This document shows positions 7,440 to 18,792 of a stretch of 64,000 nucleotides of DNA, piece after piece. The stretch is taken from NCBI RefSeq assembly GCF_006716565.1, contig NZ_VFPG01000002.1, positions 186,001-250,000 of the forward strand, read 5' to 3'. The DNA is from Nocardia bhagyanarayanae. Lineage in GTDB: Bacteria > Actinomycetota > Actinomycetes > Mycobacteriales > Mycobacteriaceae. Every line of letters starts with the position of its first letter. Position 1 is the first letter of the stretch. The notes beneath the pieces were generated by a model. It made no database searches. It saw only the letters and a program-made list of their open reading frames with translations, and was not told the origin of the DNA. A program made the position numbers and the translations under genes.

Positions 7440-8090
7440 CTAATCGGCTTCCACCGCGCCGTTGCGCGGCACCGCGCCCGCGGGCTTGGCCGCGCCGCTG
7501 AGCTCGGCCGCTACCGTGGCGATCTCCGTGCTGGACGGTCCGGGCGGCGCGACGAACGCGGTGCGCCGGTAGTACTCGAGTTCGCGGATGGACTCCTTGA
7601 TGTCGGCGAGGGCGCGGTGGGTCAGGCCCTTCTCCGGCTGACCGAAGTAGATGCGCGGGTACCAGCGGCGGCACAGCTCCTTGATGGAGCTCACATCGAT
7701 CATCCGGTAGTGCAGGTGACTGTCCACCGCGGGCATGTCGCGGGCGATGAAGCCGCGGTCGGTGGCGATCGAGTTACCCGCCAGCGGAACGGTTCCCGCG
7801 GTGGGGGCGTAGGCGCGGATGTAGTCGAGCACCTGCTGCTCGGCCTCGGCGAGGGTGACGGTGGAGCGACGCACCTCTTCGGTCAGGCCGGAGCGCTCGT
7901 GCATGTCGGCGACCACCGGGGGCATCGCGGCCAGCGCCTCGTCGTCGGCGTGGATGACGATGTCGACACCGTCACCGAGAATATTGAGGTCGCTGTCGGT
8001 CACGAGCGCGGCTACCTCGATCAGCTTGTCGCTGTCCAGGCGCAGGCCGGTCATCTCGCAATCCATCCACACCACAAGTTTGTCGGACAC
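7440..8090 (-). CDS. orn: Oligoribonuclease
   Basis: A 216-residue DEDDh exonuclease that degrades 2-5 nt RNAs and pGpG to mononucleotides, completing mRNA turnover. The four acidic residues and the histidine are visible: Asp10 and Glu12 (WMDCEMTG), Asp111 (NSIATDRGF), His158 and Asp163 ([11 protein letters not shown]). The last 30 residues are an Ala/Gly-rich tail found in actinobacterial homologues. The GTG at 8090 is chosen because TAAGGT on the same strand lies 7 bases upstream, a leaderless-type promoter, and [15 protein letters not shown] is the family N-terminus. Confidence 0.96.
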   Translation of the reverse strand: MSDKLVVWMDCEMTGLRLDSDKLIEVAALVTDSDLNILGDGVDIVIHADDEALAAMPPVVADMHERSGLTEEVRRSTVTLAEAEQQVLDYIRAYAPTAGTVPLAGNSIATDRGFIARDMPAVDSHLHYRMIDVSSIKELCRRWYPRIYFGQPEKGLTHRALADIKESIRELEYYRRTAFVAPPGPSSTEIATVAAELSGAAKPAGAVPRNGAVEAD

Positions 8091-8181
8091 TCAGGCAACC
8101 TTACTGGCATCCTCGCCGCCGACCTCAGCTGACAAGCTCGTTCGTCCGCGCGCGCCGCCGGCGCTGGATTCCCCGCGCCGC

Positions 8182-8245
8182 GGTGCCGGCTTCCGTACAC
8201 GGGGTGCCGGCTTCCGCAGAGGGCGGTGTCGGCTTCCGCACACGG
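8182..8245. repeat. Three tandem copies of a 21-22-bp repeat
   Basis: Copies start at 8182, 8203 and 8225 and share GGTGYCGGCTTCCGYA followed by a variable ACACGG-type end. They lie in the 389-bp gap between orn and the HerA-like gene, which is divergent and contains no gene of its own. Confidence 0.8.
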
Positions 8246-8332
8246 CCGTGTCGGCGACGCGACCGCGGGTATGCAGCGGCGGAACGCCGTCGCCGGGGAT
8301 ACAGTTTCGGCAGAGATCGGCAAAGGCGTACC

Positions 8333-8436
8333 TCCGCCTTCGTCCCGGCCATGCGCGGCGGTCGACGGACACCGTCCGGCCATCGGGCGTCCTTCCGCCT
8401 TCGCTGCCATGCGGCTGTCGGCGGACTGCGTCCGGC
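8333..8436. repeat. Two imperfect direct repeats of about 45 bp
   Basis: The segments 8333-8380 and 8394-8436 both begin TCCGCCTTCG, share a central CCATGCG and end GTCCGGC, with small indels between. Together with the tandem repeats at 8182 they make this gap a locally duplicated stretch. Confidence 0.55.
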
Positions 8437-8479
8437 TGGGCCCATGAGCGTTTTCGGTTCGACAGACGGAGGACGTGCG

Positions 8480-10162
8480 ATGACCACTCCCGAGGAGAAG
8501 GCGGCCGCGGCGCGCAAGGCCGCCGACGAAGCGGCGCGAATCGCGGCCGAGGCAGCGGCCGCCGCGGAAGCCGCCGAGCGTGAGCTGGCCCAGCACCGAA
8601 CGACGGAGTCCGCCGCGCCGAGCGAGGAGACATCGGCCGACTCCGCCGCACAGGAGATCGCCGCGGGCTACGCCTTCGACGGCGCGGCGCTGGAACTGGG
8701 CACCGTGGTCGTGGACGGAACCGTGGATCCCGCCGCACGGGTGCGGATTCCGATGCGCACGATGAACCGGCACGGCCTGGTCGCGGGCGCCACCGGCACC
8801 GGAAAGACCAAGACGCTGCAAGGCATCGCCGAACAGCTCTCGCGAGCGGGCGTTCCGGTGGTGCTCGCCGACATCAAGGGCGACCTGTCCGGTTTGAGTC
8901 GGCCCGGCGAGGCCGACGACAAGATCAGCGCGCGGGCGCGGGACACGGGCGTGCCGGACTGGGCGCCCAGCGGCTTTCCGACGGAGTTCGTCTCGCTGGG
9001 CACCGGCGGGATCGGCGTGCCGATCCGGGCCACCATCACCTCGTTCGGTCCGGTGCTGCTGAGCAAGGTCCTGGACCTCAACGAGACGCAGGAATCGACC
9101 CTCGGCCTGATCTTCCACTGGGCCGACCAGCAGGGCCTCGCACTGCTCGATCTCAAAGACCTTCGTGCGGTCATCACCCACCTGACCAGCCCCGACGGCA
9201 AGGAGGACCTGAAGGGCATCGGTGGCGTGTCGGCGCAGACCGCGGGCGTGATCCTGCGCGCGCTGGTCAACCTGGAGGCCGACGGCGGCGACACGTTCTT
9301 CGGCGAACCCGAACTCGACCCGGCCGATCTGGTCCGGGTCGTGGACGGTCAGGGTGTGATCACGCTGTTCGAACTCGGCGCGCAGGCGGCGCGGCCGGTG
9401 ATGTTCTCCACGTTCCTCATGTGGGTGCTCGCCGATCTGTTCCAGACGCTGCCCGAGGTCGGCGATGCCGACAAGCCCGAGCTGGTGTTCATCTTCGACG
9501 AGGCGCACCTGCTGTTCGACAACGCCTCGAAGGCGTTCCTCGACCAGGTCGAGCAGACGGTCAAACTGATCCGCTCGAAGGGTGTCGGCGTGTTCTTCTG
9601 CACGCAACTGCCCACCGACATCCCGAACCAGGTGCTCTCGCAGCTCGGCGCGCGCGTCCAGCACGCGCTGCGCGCCTTCACCCCCGACGATCAGAAGGCG
9701 CTGTCCAAGACGGTCCGGACCTACCCGAAGACCACGACCTACGACCTGGAGAAGGCGCTGACCTCGCTCGGCACCGGCGAGGCCGTGGTGACCGTTCTCT
9801 CCGAGACCGGCTCCCCGACACCGGTGGCGTGGACCAGGATTCAGCCGCCGCGCTCGCTGATGGACACCATCGGCGAGGACGCCATCAAGTCCCAAGCGCT
9901 CTCCAGCGCGCTCGCCACGAAGTACAGCCAGACCATCGACCGCGAGTCCGCCTACGAGATGCTCACCGCGAAACTGGCCGCGGCCGAACCCGAACAACCG
10001 GAAGCCGCCCCGGTACCCGGCCGCTCGCCGCGCCAAGCGGAGGAATCCGCCGCCGAACGCATCATGAGGAACCCGGCGGTGAAGAGCTTCCTCCGCTCGG
10101 CGGCATCCGCCGCGGGCCGCGAAATCAGCCGCACCCTGTTCGGCACCCGCCGTCGCCGCTGA
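8480..10162 (+). CDS. HerA-like P-loop ATPase, DUF853 family
   Basis: A 560-residue cytoplasmic ATPase of the HerA/VirB4-like helicase group (DUF853). Residues 5-45 are an Ala/Glu-rich coiled coil. The Walker A motif GATGTGKT is at 103-110, and the Walker B strand ELVFIFDEAH follows about 235 residues later with FFCTQLPTDIP, the sensor region of the family. The C-terminus is a basic tail (GTRRRR). Substrate is not established; relatives are often called DNA helicases. The ATG at 8480 has GGAGG 9 bases upstream, and an open frame further upstream runs through repeats and is not used. It stands alone. Confidence 0.9.
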   Translation: MTTPEEKAAAARKAADEAARIAAEAAAAAEAAERELAQHRTTESAAPSEETSADSAAQEIAAGYAFDGAALELGTVVVDGTVDPAARVRIPMRTMNRHGLVAGATGTGKTKTLQGIAEQLSRAGVPVVLADIKGDLSGLSRPGEADDKISARARDTGVPDWAPSGFPTEFVSLGTGGIGVPIRATITSFGPVLLSKVLDLNETQESTLGLIFHWADQQGLALLDLKDLRAVITHLTSPDGKEDLKGIGGVSAQTAGVILRALVNLEADGGDTFFGEPELDPADLVRVVDGQGVITLFELGAQAARPVMFSTFLMWVLADLFQTLPEVGDADKPELVFIFDEAHLLFDNASKAFLDQVEQTVKLIRSKGVGVFFCTQLPTDIPNQVLSQLGARVQHALRAFTPDDQKALSKTVRTYPKTTTYDLEKALTSLGTGEAVVTVLSETGSPTPVAWTRIQPPRSLMDTIGEDAIKSQALSSALATKYSQTIDRESAYEMLTAKLAAAEPEQPEAAPVPGRSPRQAEESAAERIMRNPAVKSFLRSAASAAGREISRTLFGTRRRR

Positions 10163-10207
10163 GCGGTCGCGTGCGAGAAGGGGTGCGGTTGGTATTCGGC
10201 ACCTTCC

Positions 10208-11551
10208 TCAAACCCCCACTTCCCGCGCCATGAGATCGTCGATCGTCTCGCGGCGGACCAGGGTTCTGGCGCGGCCGTCCCGGACCGCCACGATCGGCGG
10301 TCGGCCGACGCTGTTGTAGGTGCTGGCCAGGCTGTGGTGGTAGGCGCCGGTGCACGGGATCGCGAGGATCTCGCCGGGGCGCAGGTCGGCGGGCAGTCGG
10401 ACGTCGACGGCGAGGACGTCGCCCGCCTCGCAGTGGCGACCCGCGATGGTGGCGGTCATCTGCGGCCCGCACGGGTGGCGGTTGGCGAGCACCACGTCGT
10501 AGCGCGCGCCGTACAGCGCGACCCGCGGGTTGTCGGTCATGCCGCCGTCGACGGTGACGTAGGTGTGCCCGCCCTCGATGTGCTTCACCGAAAGCACCCG
10601 GTAGAGCGTCACGCCCGCGCGCGCCACGATCGCGCGTCCCGGCTCCAGCGCGACACGCGGCCGCGGGAAGTGGTGCCGGGCGCAGCCCGCGTCGAGCGCG
10701 TCCTCGATGATCTCGGACAGCTCGGTCAGGTTCATCTCGGCGTCACCGCCGCGGTAAGCGACGGCGTGCCCGCCACCCAGGTCGAGTTCGGTGAGGATGT
10801 GCCCGTAGTCCGCGCGCACCCGCGCCATTTCGCCGATCATCCTGCGGACCGCCTCGCCGTAGTGGTCGGGATTGTGAATCTGCGACCCGAGGTGGCAGTG
10901 GAAGCCGACCAGCTCCAGATTCGGCCTGCGCAGAATGCGCTCGACCGCCTCGGCGGCCGGCTCGCTGCCGAGCGGGAAGCCGAACTTCTGATCGACGACA
11001 CCCGTCATGACCGCGGGATGGCCGTGCACGTCGATGCCGGGGGAGAGCCGCACCAGCACCCGTTGACGCGTGGTGGCCAAGGCGGAGAGCAGCGTGATCT
11101 CGGTGAGCGAATCGACCACGATCCGCCCGACCCCGCAGCGCACCGCGGTGCGCAACTCGTCGCAGGATTTGCCGTTGCCGTGCAGGATGATTCGCTTCGG
11201 GTCCACACCCGCCGACAGGGCGATGGCGAGCTCACCCGCCGAGCACACGTCGACCGAGAGGCCCGCCTGGGAAACCCACTCGGCGACCGCGCGGATCATC
11301 AGCGCCTTGCCCGCGTAGATGATCTCCGCCTGGGGAAACGCCCTCCGGTAGGCGCGGCACCGCGACCGGACCTCCTGTTCGTCGAGCACGTAGGTGGCCG
11401 TCCCGTACTCGTCGGCGATATCGGCCAAGGCCACGCCGCCGACCGTGATCCGGCCTTCGCTGTCGTAGTGCGTGTCCCGCGGCCACACCGCCGGATCGAG
11501 CCGCGAGGGCATCCCCGACCGCAGCGACGGGAAGATTTCGAGCAGCGTCAC
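10208..11551 (-). CDS. lysA: Diaminopimelate decarboxylase
   Basis: A 447-residue fold-III PLP enzyme that converts meso-diaminopimelate to lysine. The PLP lysine is Lys82 in IIYAGKAL; the glycine loop DLGGGHAV, the dimer-site motif HCEAGD and the C-terminal TGAYHHSLASTYN are all in place. The N-terminal 25 residues are an extension common in actinobacterial copies. GTG 11551 has AGGAG at a good distance. In mycolata the main lysA usually lies next to thrA/hom; nothing of that cluster is here, so this may be a second copy, and another D- or L-amino-acid substrate is possible. A small hairpin CCCCGC/GCGGGG lies about 20 bp upstream of the start. Confidence 0.85.
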   Translation of the reverse strand: MTLLEIFPSLRSGMPSRLDPAVWPRDTHYDSEGRITVGGVALADIADEYGTATYVLDEQEVRSRCRAYRRAFPQAEIIYAGKALMIRAVAEWVSQAGLSVDVCSAGELAIALSAGVDPKRIILHGNGKSCDELRTAVRCGVGRIVVDSLTEITLLSALATTRQRVLVRLSPGIDVHGHPAVMTGVVDQKFGFPLGSEPAAEAVERILRRPNLELVGFHCHLGSQIHNPDHYGEAVRRMIGEMARVRADYGHILTELDLGGGHAVAYRGGDAEMNLTELSEIIEDALDAGCARHHFPRPRVALEPGRAIVARAGVTLYRVLSVKHIEGGHTYVTVDGGMTDNPRVALYGARYDVVLANRHPCGPQMTATIAGRHCEAGDVLAVDVRLPADLRPGEILAIPCTGAYHHSLASTYNSVGRPPIVAVRDGRARTLVRRETIDDLMAREVGV

Positions 11552-11816
11552 AGTGTTCTCCTGGGTGCGTCCCCGCTTTCTCCGTACTGCGGGGCCGATG
11601 CCAGGACTACGCCTCCCAGACCACCCTGAACGCGTCCCTTACATCTCTTTGACGGCCGCTCCTTCGTTCCTGACGCCCCACTGACACCTACCCCGGCGTG
11701 ACGTTATCCCAGGTCACACCCGGTTCGTCCGCGTCGCGCAGCTCGCGGAGCTGTCGAAACGCCATCGGTGCCGATTCGACCGCTCGATGCCTGATCGCTA
11801 TGACACCATGATCGAC

Positions 11817-12047
11817 ATGGCGACCATCGAAGAGCGCGTCATCGCGCTGCTGAAGGCGAATCTGGCCGACGCGGACGGCATCACGCCCGCCACCAAGATC
11901 CTCGACATGGACAGCAGCGCCTACCGCCAAGAGCTGGCCATCCAGGCGATCGAGACCGCGTACGACATCGAGCTGCCCGGCGCGGGGATCGAGGCCTTCA
12001 CCACCGTGGGAGAACTGATCGAGTACGTCTCCGAAGCCAGAGTCTGA
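11817..12047 (+). CDS. Stand-alone acyl carrier protein-like protein
   Basis: A 76-residue acidic four-helix protein with the shape of an acyl carrier protein. The segment ILDMDSSAYRQELAIQAIE places Asp32-Ser33 where the phosphopantetheine-bearing DSL motif normally sits, but Leu is replaced by Ser; the downstream region (YDIELPGAGIEAFTTVGELIEYV) matches helix III and the end of ACPs. In-frame ATGs at 11787 and 11808 are alternative starts; no ribosome binding site decides between them. No synthase is adjacent: it is followed tail to tail by an SDR gene. Whether it is pantetheinylated is open. Confidence 0.75.
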   Translation: MATIEERVIALLKANLADADGITPATKILDMDSSAYRQELAIQAIETAYDIELPGAGIEAFTTVGELIEYVSEARV

Positions 12048-12851
12048 TCAGCCGCCGAGCTTGCGGTAGAACGCGCCCGCGATGGGGGCGGTGAGGGCGC
12101 GCGGACCGTACTGGCCCGCCACGCTCATGCCCTTGCTGATCAGGCCGGGGACGACGCGCATCTTGTTGCGGGCGAGCGCGTCGATGGAGACCTTCGCGGT
12201 GTACTCCGAGGACACCCACATGAAGTCGGGCACCATGCGGTCGACGATCGAGGCCTCGGCCGGGTCGGGCAGCTCGGTGCGCACGGGGCCCGGCGCCAGC
12301 AGGGTGACGTGCACGCCCGAATCCTTCAGCTCACCGCGCAGCGATTCGCAGAAGGTGTTGGCGAACGCCTTGCTCGCGGCGTAGGTGGCGTTGTTCGGGA
12401 TCGGCATGTTGCCCGCGGCCGAGCCGCTGATCAGGATGCCGCCTGCGCCGCGCGCGATCATGCCGGGCAGCACCGCCAGGGTCAGATCGTGCACGGCGAC
12501 GGCGTTGAGCTCCATCTGGGCGCGCTCGTACTCCAGGTCCAGTTGCGCGACCGGGCCGAACGTCGCGATGCCCGCGTTGTTGCACAGGATCGAGATGTTG
12601 CGCGCCGACAACTCCTCGACCAGCGGGCCGCGTTGCGCGCGATCGGACAGGTCGACCGCGCGCACCTCGGCGGTGATGCCGTGCGCCAAGGTGAGCCGCT
12701 GCGCGAGCTCGTTCAGCAGGTCGCCGCGGCGGGCGACCAGGATCAGCGAATGGCCGCGTCCGGCCAGTTCGGCGGCCAGCGCGGTGCCGATGCCGGAGGA
12801 GGCTCCGGTGACGACGGCGCGGTTCTCGGAGGTGGGGGAGGGCAGGCTCAC
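12048..12851 (-). CDS. Short-chain dehydrogenase/reductase
   Basis: A 267-residue classical SDR. The NAD(P) motif GASSGIG is at 16-22, NNAG at 91-94, and the catalytic residues are Ser144, Tyr157 and Lys161 (TYAASKAF). The arginines after the dinucleotide strand (LVARRGDLL) suggest NADPH. Substrate unknown; its C-terminal third resembles mycobacterial SDRs acting on lipids, but this is weak. GTG 12851 is supported by TAGCAT 7 bases upstream on the same strand (leaderless). Its stop directly abuts the stop of the carrier protein gene. Confidence 0.92.
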   Translation of the reverse strand: MSLPSPTSENRAVVTGASSGIGTALAAELAGRGHSLILVARRGDLLNELAQRLTLAHGITAEVRAVDLSDRAQRGPLVEELSARNISILCNNAGIATFGPVAQLDLEYERAQMELNAVAVHDLTLAVLPGMIARGAGGILISGSAAGNMPIPNNATYAASKAFANTFCESLRGELKDSGVHVTLLAPGPVRTELPDPAEASIVDRMVPDFMWVSSEYTAKVSIDALARNKMRVVPGLISKGMSVAGQYGPRALTAPIAGAFYRKLGG

Positions 12852-12873
12852 TCGAGCGATGCTAGCGAGCCAC

Positions 12874-15479
<2,606 letters not shown>

Positions 15480-15508
15480 GTCGCCACGGTACTCGGTACA
15501 GTCGGTAC

Positions 15509-15526
15509 TATGCAACTGGGTGCATA
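15509..15526. promoter_or_regulatory. PadR/AphA-type operator
   Basis: TATGCA (15509-15514) and TGCATA (15521-15526) form a perfect dyad with a 6-bp centre. This matches the TATGCA-N6 dyad reported for AphA, a PadR-family protein of Vibrio. It lies between padR and the divergent MFS gene, 30 bp from padR, so it is the likely autoregulatory site. Confidence 0.65.
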
Positions 15527-15651
15527 GAGCGGTTGACCGGGGCCGGCCACGGATGAGCGGGTCACCGCCCTCGGCATGTCCGGGTGACTTGTGTCGCCCC
15601 GGGGTCGGCTTTCGGCGGACTTCCTCGCGCCGCGCGGGTTACGCTGCGCGC

Positions 15652-16974
15652 ATGACCGAGGTGGACGCGCGCGACACGATCGGGGATGCCGCCGGCCGCG
15701 GGCAGATCGTGGCCTGGGGGTTGTGGGACTGGGGTTCCTCGGCATTTCACGCCGTGATCCTCACGTTCGTGTTCTCGGTGTATCTCACCGACAAGGTCGG
15801 CGACGATCTGCCGGGCGGGATCTCGGCGAGCGCCTGGCTCGGCTGGGCGCTCGGGATCGCCGGTCTCGTCGTCGCGCTGACCGCGCCGATCAGCGGCCAG
15901 TGGTTCGACGCGGCCGCGAAACGCAAACGCTCCCTTGGCGTCCTGACCGTGTTGACCGTCCTCGCCATGGCCGGGATGTTCTTCGTGCACGACGACTACC
16001 GCGATCTGTGGCTCGGGCTGACGCTGCTCGCCTTCGGCTCCGCCGCCTTCGAGCTGGCCAACGTGCCGTACAACGCGATGCTGCGCCAGGTATCCACGCC
16101 CGAAACGGTCGGCCGCGTCTCCGGTTTCGGTTGGGCGATGGGCTATTTCGGCGGCATCTTCCTGCTGCTGATCTGCTACGTCGGCTTCATCGCCGGCGAA
16201 GGGGACAACCGAGGACTGTTCGGCATACCGACCGACGACGGGCTCAACATCCGGCTGGTGACCGTCCTCGCCGCGGTCTGGTTCGCCACGTTCGCGCTGC
16301 CCGTGCTGTTCGCGGTGCCCGAATTGCCGCGCACCAGCGCAGATCCCGGCGCGGCGAGTGTGGGGTTCTTCGGTTCCTACCGGGTGCTGTGGCGGGATCT
16401 GCGCGAGCTGTGGGCGGTCGACCGCCGCACCGTCTGGTTCCTGTTGGCCAGCGCGGTTTTCCGCGACGGGCTGGCGGGCGTCTTCACCTTCGGCGCGGTG
16501 CTGGCGGTGCGTGTCTACGGGATCGATGATTCCGATGTGCTGCTGTTCGGCGTCGCCGCGAACGTGGTCGCCGCGCTCGGGGCGATCGTCGCGGGCCGAT
16601 TCGACGACCGGGTGGGGCCGAAAGCGGTGATCGTGACTTCGCTGGCCGCCATGCTGGTCTGCGGACTCGCACTGCTCGTGGTGTCGGGACCGCTCATGTT
16701 CTGGATATTCGGTCTGCTGCTGACCATCTTCGTCGGGCCGGCCCAGGCGTCGGCGCGGTCGTTCCTCGTCAGGTTGGCCCCGCCGGGGCGGGAAGGACAG
16801 CTGTTCGGCCTCTACACCACGACCGGCCGAGCCGTATCCTTCCTCGCCCCCTCGCTTTTCGGCCTGTTCGTCTGGGTGTTCGACGCCGACCGCGCCGGAA
16901 TGGTCGGACTGGCCGTCGTCCTCGCGGCGGGTTTGGCGGTGCTGCTCCCGGTGCGCGCGCCCGACATGCGCTAG
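15652..16974 (+). CDS. UMF1/Atg22-like MFS transporter
   Basis: A 440-residue membrane protein with about 12 transmembrane segments. The N-terminus (WGLWDWGSSAFHAVILTFVFSVYL) and FELANVPYNAMLRQV are typical of the UMF1 family related to the fungal vacuolar amino-acid exporter Atg22. Substrate in bacteria is not established. ATG 15652 is supported by TACGCT at 15640-15645, 6 bases upstream, a leaderless promoter. It diverges from padR, so the operator between them might also affect it. Its stop overlaps that of the next, convergent gene within a shared CTAG. Confidence 0.9.
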   Translation: MTEVDARDTIGDAAGRGQIVAWGLWDWGSSAFHAVILTFVFSVYLTDKVGDDLPGGISASAWLGWALGIAGLVVALTAPISGQWFDAAAKRKRSLGVLTVLTVLAMAGMFFVHDDYRDLWLGLTLLAFGSAAFELANVPYNAMLRQVSTPETVGRVSGFGWAMGYFGGIFLLLICYVGFIAGEGDNRGLFGIPTDDGLNIRLVTVLAAVWFATFALPVLFAVPELPRTSADPGAASVGFFGSYRVLWRDLRELWAVDRRTVWFLLASAVFRDGLAGVFTFGAVLAVRVYGIDDSDVLLFGVAANVVAALGAIVAGRFDDRVGPKAVIVTSLAAMLVCGLALLVVSGPLMFWIFGLLLTIFVGPAQASARSFLVRLAPPGREGQLFGLYTTTGRAVSFLAPSLFGLFVWVFDADRAGMVGLAVVLAAGLAVLLPVRAPDMR

Positions 16975-17909
16975 TTGATCCGGCCCTCCATGCCGCTGTA
17001 GATCTCGGTGGCCTCCGCGAAACCGCCGCCGATCAGCTCGGCCAGCGCCAGCGCCTCGTCACACTTGCGCAGCGACAGGCGCGTCCGGTCGTCGCCGCCG
17101 CTCAAGGCCTCGGCGTGTTCGGCCAGCCAGCCGCGCGCGGCGGTCGCGTCACCGGCGCCGACGAATCCGCCGATCACGTAGTTGGCGGTGATGGTGTCCT
17201 CGGTGCGCCAAGCGATCTCGGGGAACTGGGACGGCAGGTCACCGAGCAGCGGGCCGTTGCCGCCGAACCCGGCGGGCCAGCCGGTTCCGGCTTCCTCGGC
17301 CAGCGCGGTCGGCCAGACGACGCCGCGGTCCATCCAGCCCGGCAGCAGTCGCGCGGCGAATTCGACGAGGCAGAACTGGAGGTTGTTGCGCAAAAGGTCG
17401 GCGGCGTCGTGGGTTTCGGGGCTGTGCGGGTCGTCGACGGTCGGCTGGCCGGAGCGCAGCGCGAGTGCGGCCTGGCGCAGCAGGCGAATCTTCCACGCGA
17501 TGTCGATGGCCAGGTCGTCGGCGCCGGGCAGGGTGCCGCTCATATCGGGCTCGGTTCGGGCGGCCAGCGCGGGATCGAACAGAGCGAGTTGCGCGCGGGC
17601 CAGCTCGTCCACCGTGCCGATGGTGCAATCCCGGTATCGCACAGCGGTTTCCGCCACCTCGGCGGGCGTCTCGGCCGTGATCAGGTACGGCCGTCCCCAC
17701 ACGTACAGCGCGGAGTCGAACTCGTCGTCTGCGACCTTCAGCGCGCCCAGCGCCCACGCCTTGGCCCGGAAGCGCACCCGCGCCTGCTCGACCGCCAAGG
17801 CGATCAGGTCGTCCAGATCGGCGTCGCCGCCGAGCCCGGCCAGGTACGGCAGGATCCGCTCCTCGGCGAGTCGCATGTCCAAGGCGTGAAAGCTGGTGTC
17901 GTAACCCAT
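16971..17909 (-). CDS. Conserved hypothetical protein
   Basis: A 312-residue soluble protein rich in Ala, Asp and Glu. I do not recognise the family. It begins MGYDTSFHALDMRLAEERILPYLAG and appears mostly helical, without signal peptide, membrane segment or an obvious catalytic motif; a segment with conserved-looking aromatic residues (ALYVWGRPYLIT) lies near 70-82. ATG 17909 is chosen because TACTGT lies 7 bases upstream on the same strand (leaderless). It ends overlapping the MFS stop by 4 bp. Its codon use is normal for the chromosome. Confidence 0.75.
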   Translation of the reverse strand: MGYDTSFHALDMRLAEERILPYLAGLGGDADLDDLIALAVEQARVRFRAKAWALGALKVADDEFDSALYVWGRPYLITAETPAEVAETAVRYRDCTIGTVDELARAQLALFDPALAARTEPDMSGTLPGADDLAIDIAWKIRLLRQAALALRSGQPTVDDPHSPETHDAADLLRNNLQFCLVEFAARLLPGWMDRGVVWPTALAEEAGTGWPAGFGGNGPLLGDLPSQFPEIAWRTEDTITANYVIGGFVGAGDATAARGWLAEHAEALSGGDDRTRLSLRKCDEALALAELIGGGFAEATEIYSGMEGRIN

Positions 17910-17975
17910 GTTCGGCACAGTACGGGACGCTGCGGGACGAGATCCGCGGTCGGTCCGCGTCGGTCGGGCGTTCGC

Positions 17976-18596
17976 CTACCGATCCTTGGGCGGCCACCAG
18001 TTGTCCATGCCGAGCGCGATCAGCCGGACCTTCTGCACCGTGCGGTCGACGATGGTTCGCTGATCGCGCTCCTCGGCCGCGACATACGCGGCGATCCCGT
18101 CGGCGACGGTGCCGACCAGCAGGTCCGCGGCGATCTCCAGATCCCGAGGGCTCCAGTCGTCCAGCGCCCGCACCCGGGACAGGTCGGCCACCAGCTCGCG
18201 CACGATCAGCTGGAGTTCCAGCGCGATGGCTTTGCGCAGCGCCGCCGAGCCGCCGTGGCGTTCGCGAGTGAGGAAGCCGAACACCGCGCGTTTGGCCGCC
18301 ACCTGGTCGAAGACGAACCGCACCGTGTCGGCGATGCTGGCCTCGGGATTGCGCCGGACCTCGCGCAGCGCCAGCCGCAGCGCGGTCACGCCCTGGTCGA
18401 CGAGGGTCGCGCCGAGGTCGTCGAGCGAGGCGAAGTGGCGGTAGAAGGCCGTCGGCACGATCCCGGCGGAGCGCGCGATCTCACGCAGGCTCAGCGCGGC
18501 GAAACCGCGGTCGGCGGCCAGTTCCAGGGTGCCGTCGACCAGGGCCTGCCGTGTGCGCTCCTTGCGCTCGATCCGGGTTGCTGCCTGCTCGCTCAT
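17976..18596 (-). CDS. TetR-family regulator divergent from the desaturase operon
   Basis: A 206-residue TetR repressor. The helix-turn-helix is at about 28-65 (AALSLREIARSAGIVPTAFYRHFASLDDLG), and the C-terminal helices end in a Trp-rich tail (GMDNWWPPKDR). It diverges from a ferredoxin reductase / fatty-acid desaturase operon, a layout reminiscent of Pseudomonas DesT, which senses the acyl-CoA saturation ratio; control of the operon is therefore a fair inference. ATG 18596 is chosen since TATGCT lies exactly 7 bases upstream (leaderless); in-frame ATG 18608 would fall inside that box. Confidence 0.92.
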   Translation of the reverse strand: MSEQAATRIERKERTRQALVDGTLELAADRGFAALSLREIARSAGIVPTAFYRHFASLDDLGATLVDQGVTALRLALREVRRNPEASIADTVRFVFDQVAAKRAVFGFLTRERHGGSAALRKAIALELQLIVRELVADLSRVRALDDWSPRDLEIAADLLVGTVADGIAAYVAAEERDQRTIVDRTVQKVRLIALGMDNWWPPKDR

Positions 18597-18692
18597 CACG
18601 GTGAGCATACATCCGTTCACCATTCGCTCATCCAAGAGGTGTAGTTCGGGTCACACGAATTGCCGGTTGACACTGGACCCTGCCTATCGGTC

Positions 18693-18707
18693 ACACTGGA
18701 TGAGTGT
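18693..18707. promoter_or_regulatory. Candidate TetR operator upstream of the desaturase operon
   Basis: ACACT-GGATG-AGTGT is a perfect 15-bp dyad in the 196-bp gap between the divergent tetR and reductase genes. Related GGTCACAC and GACACTGG half-copies occur just upstream (18650 and 18669). Operator function is inference. Confidence 0.4.
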
Positions 18708-18792
18708 ACAGGCGTGCGCTGAAATTTGATCAAGTGACAGTCGGCACGCCGCAGCCATGACCCACCGAACAAACAGAGGTACGGAGAACCGA

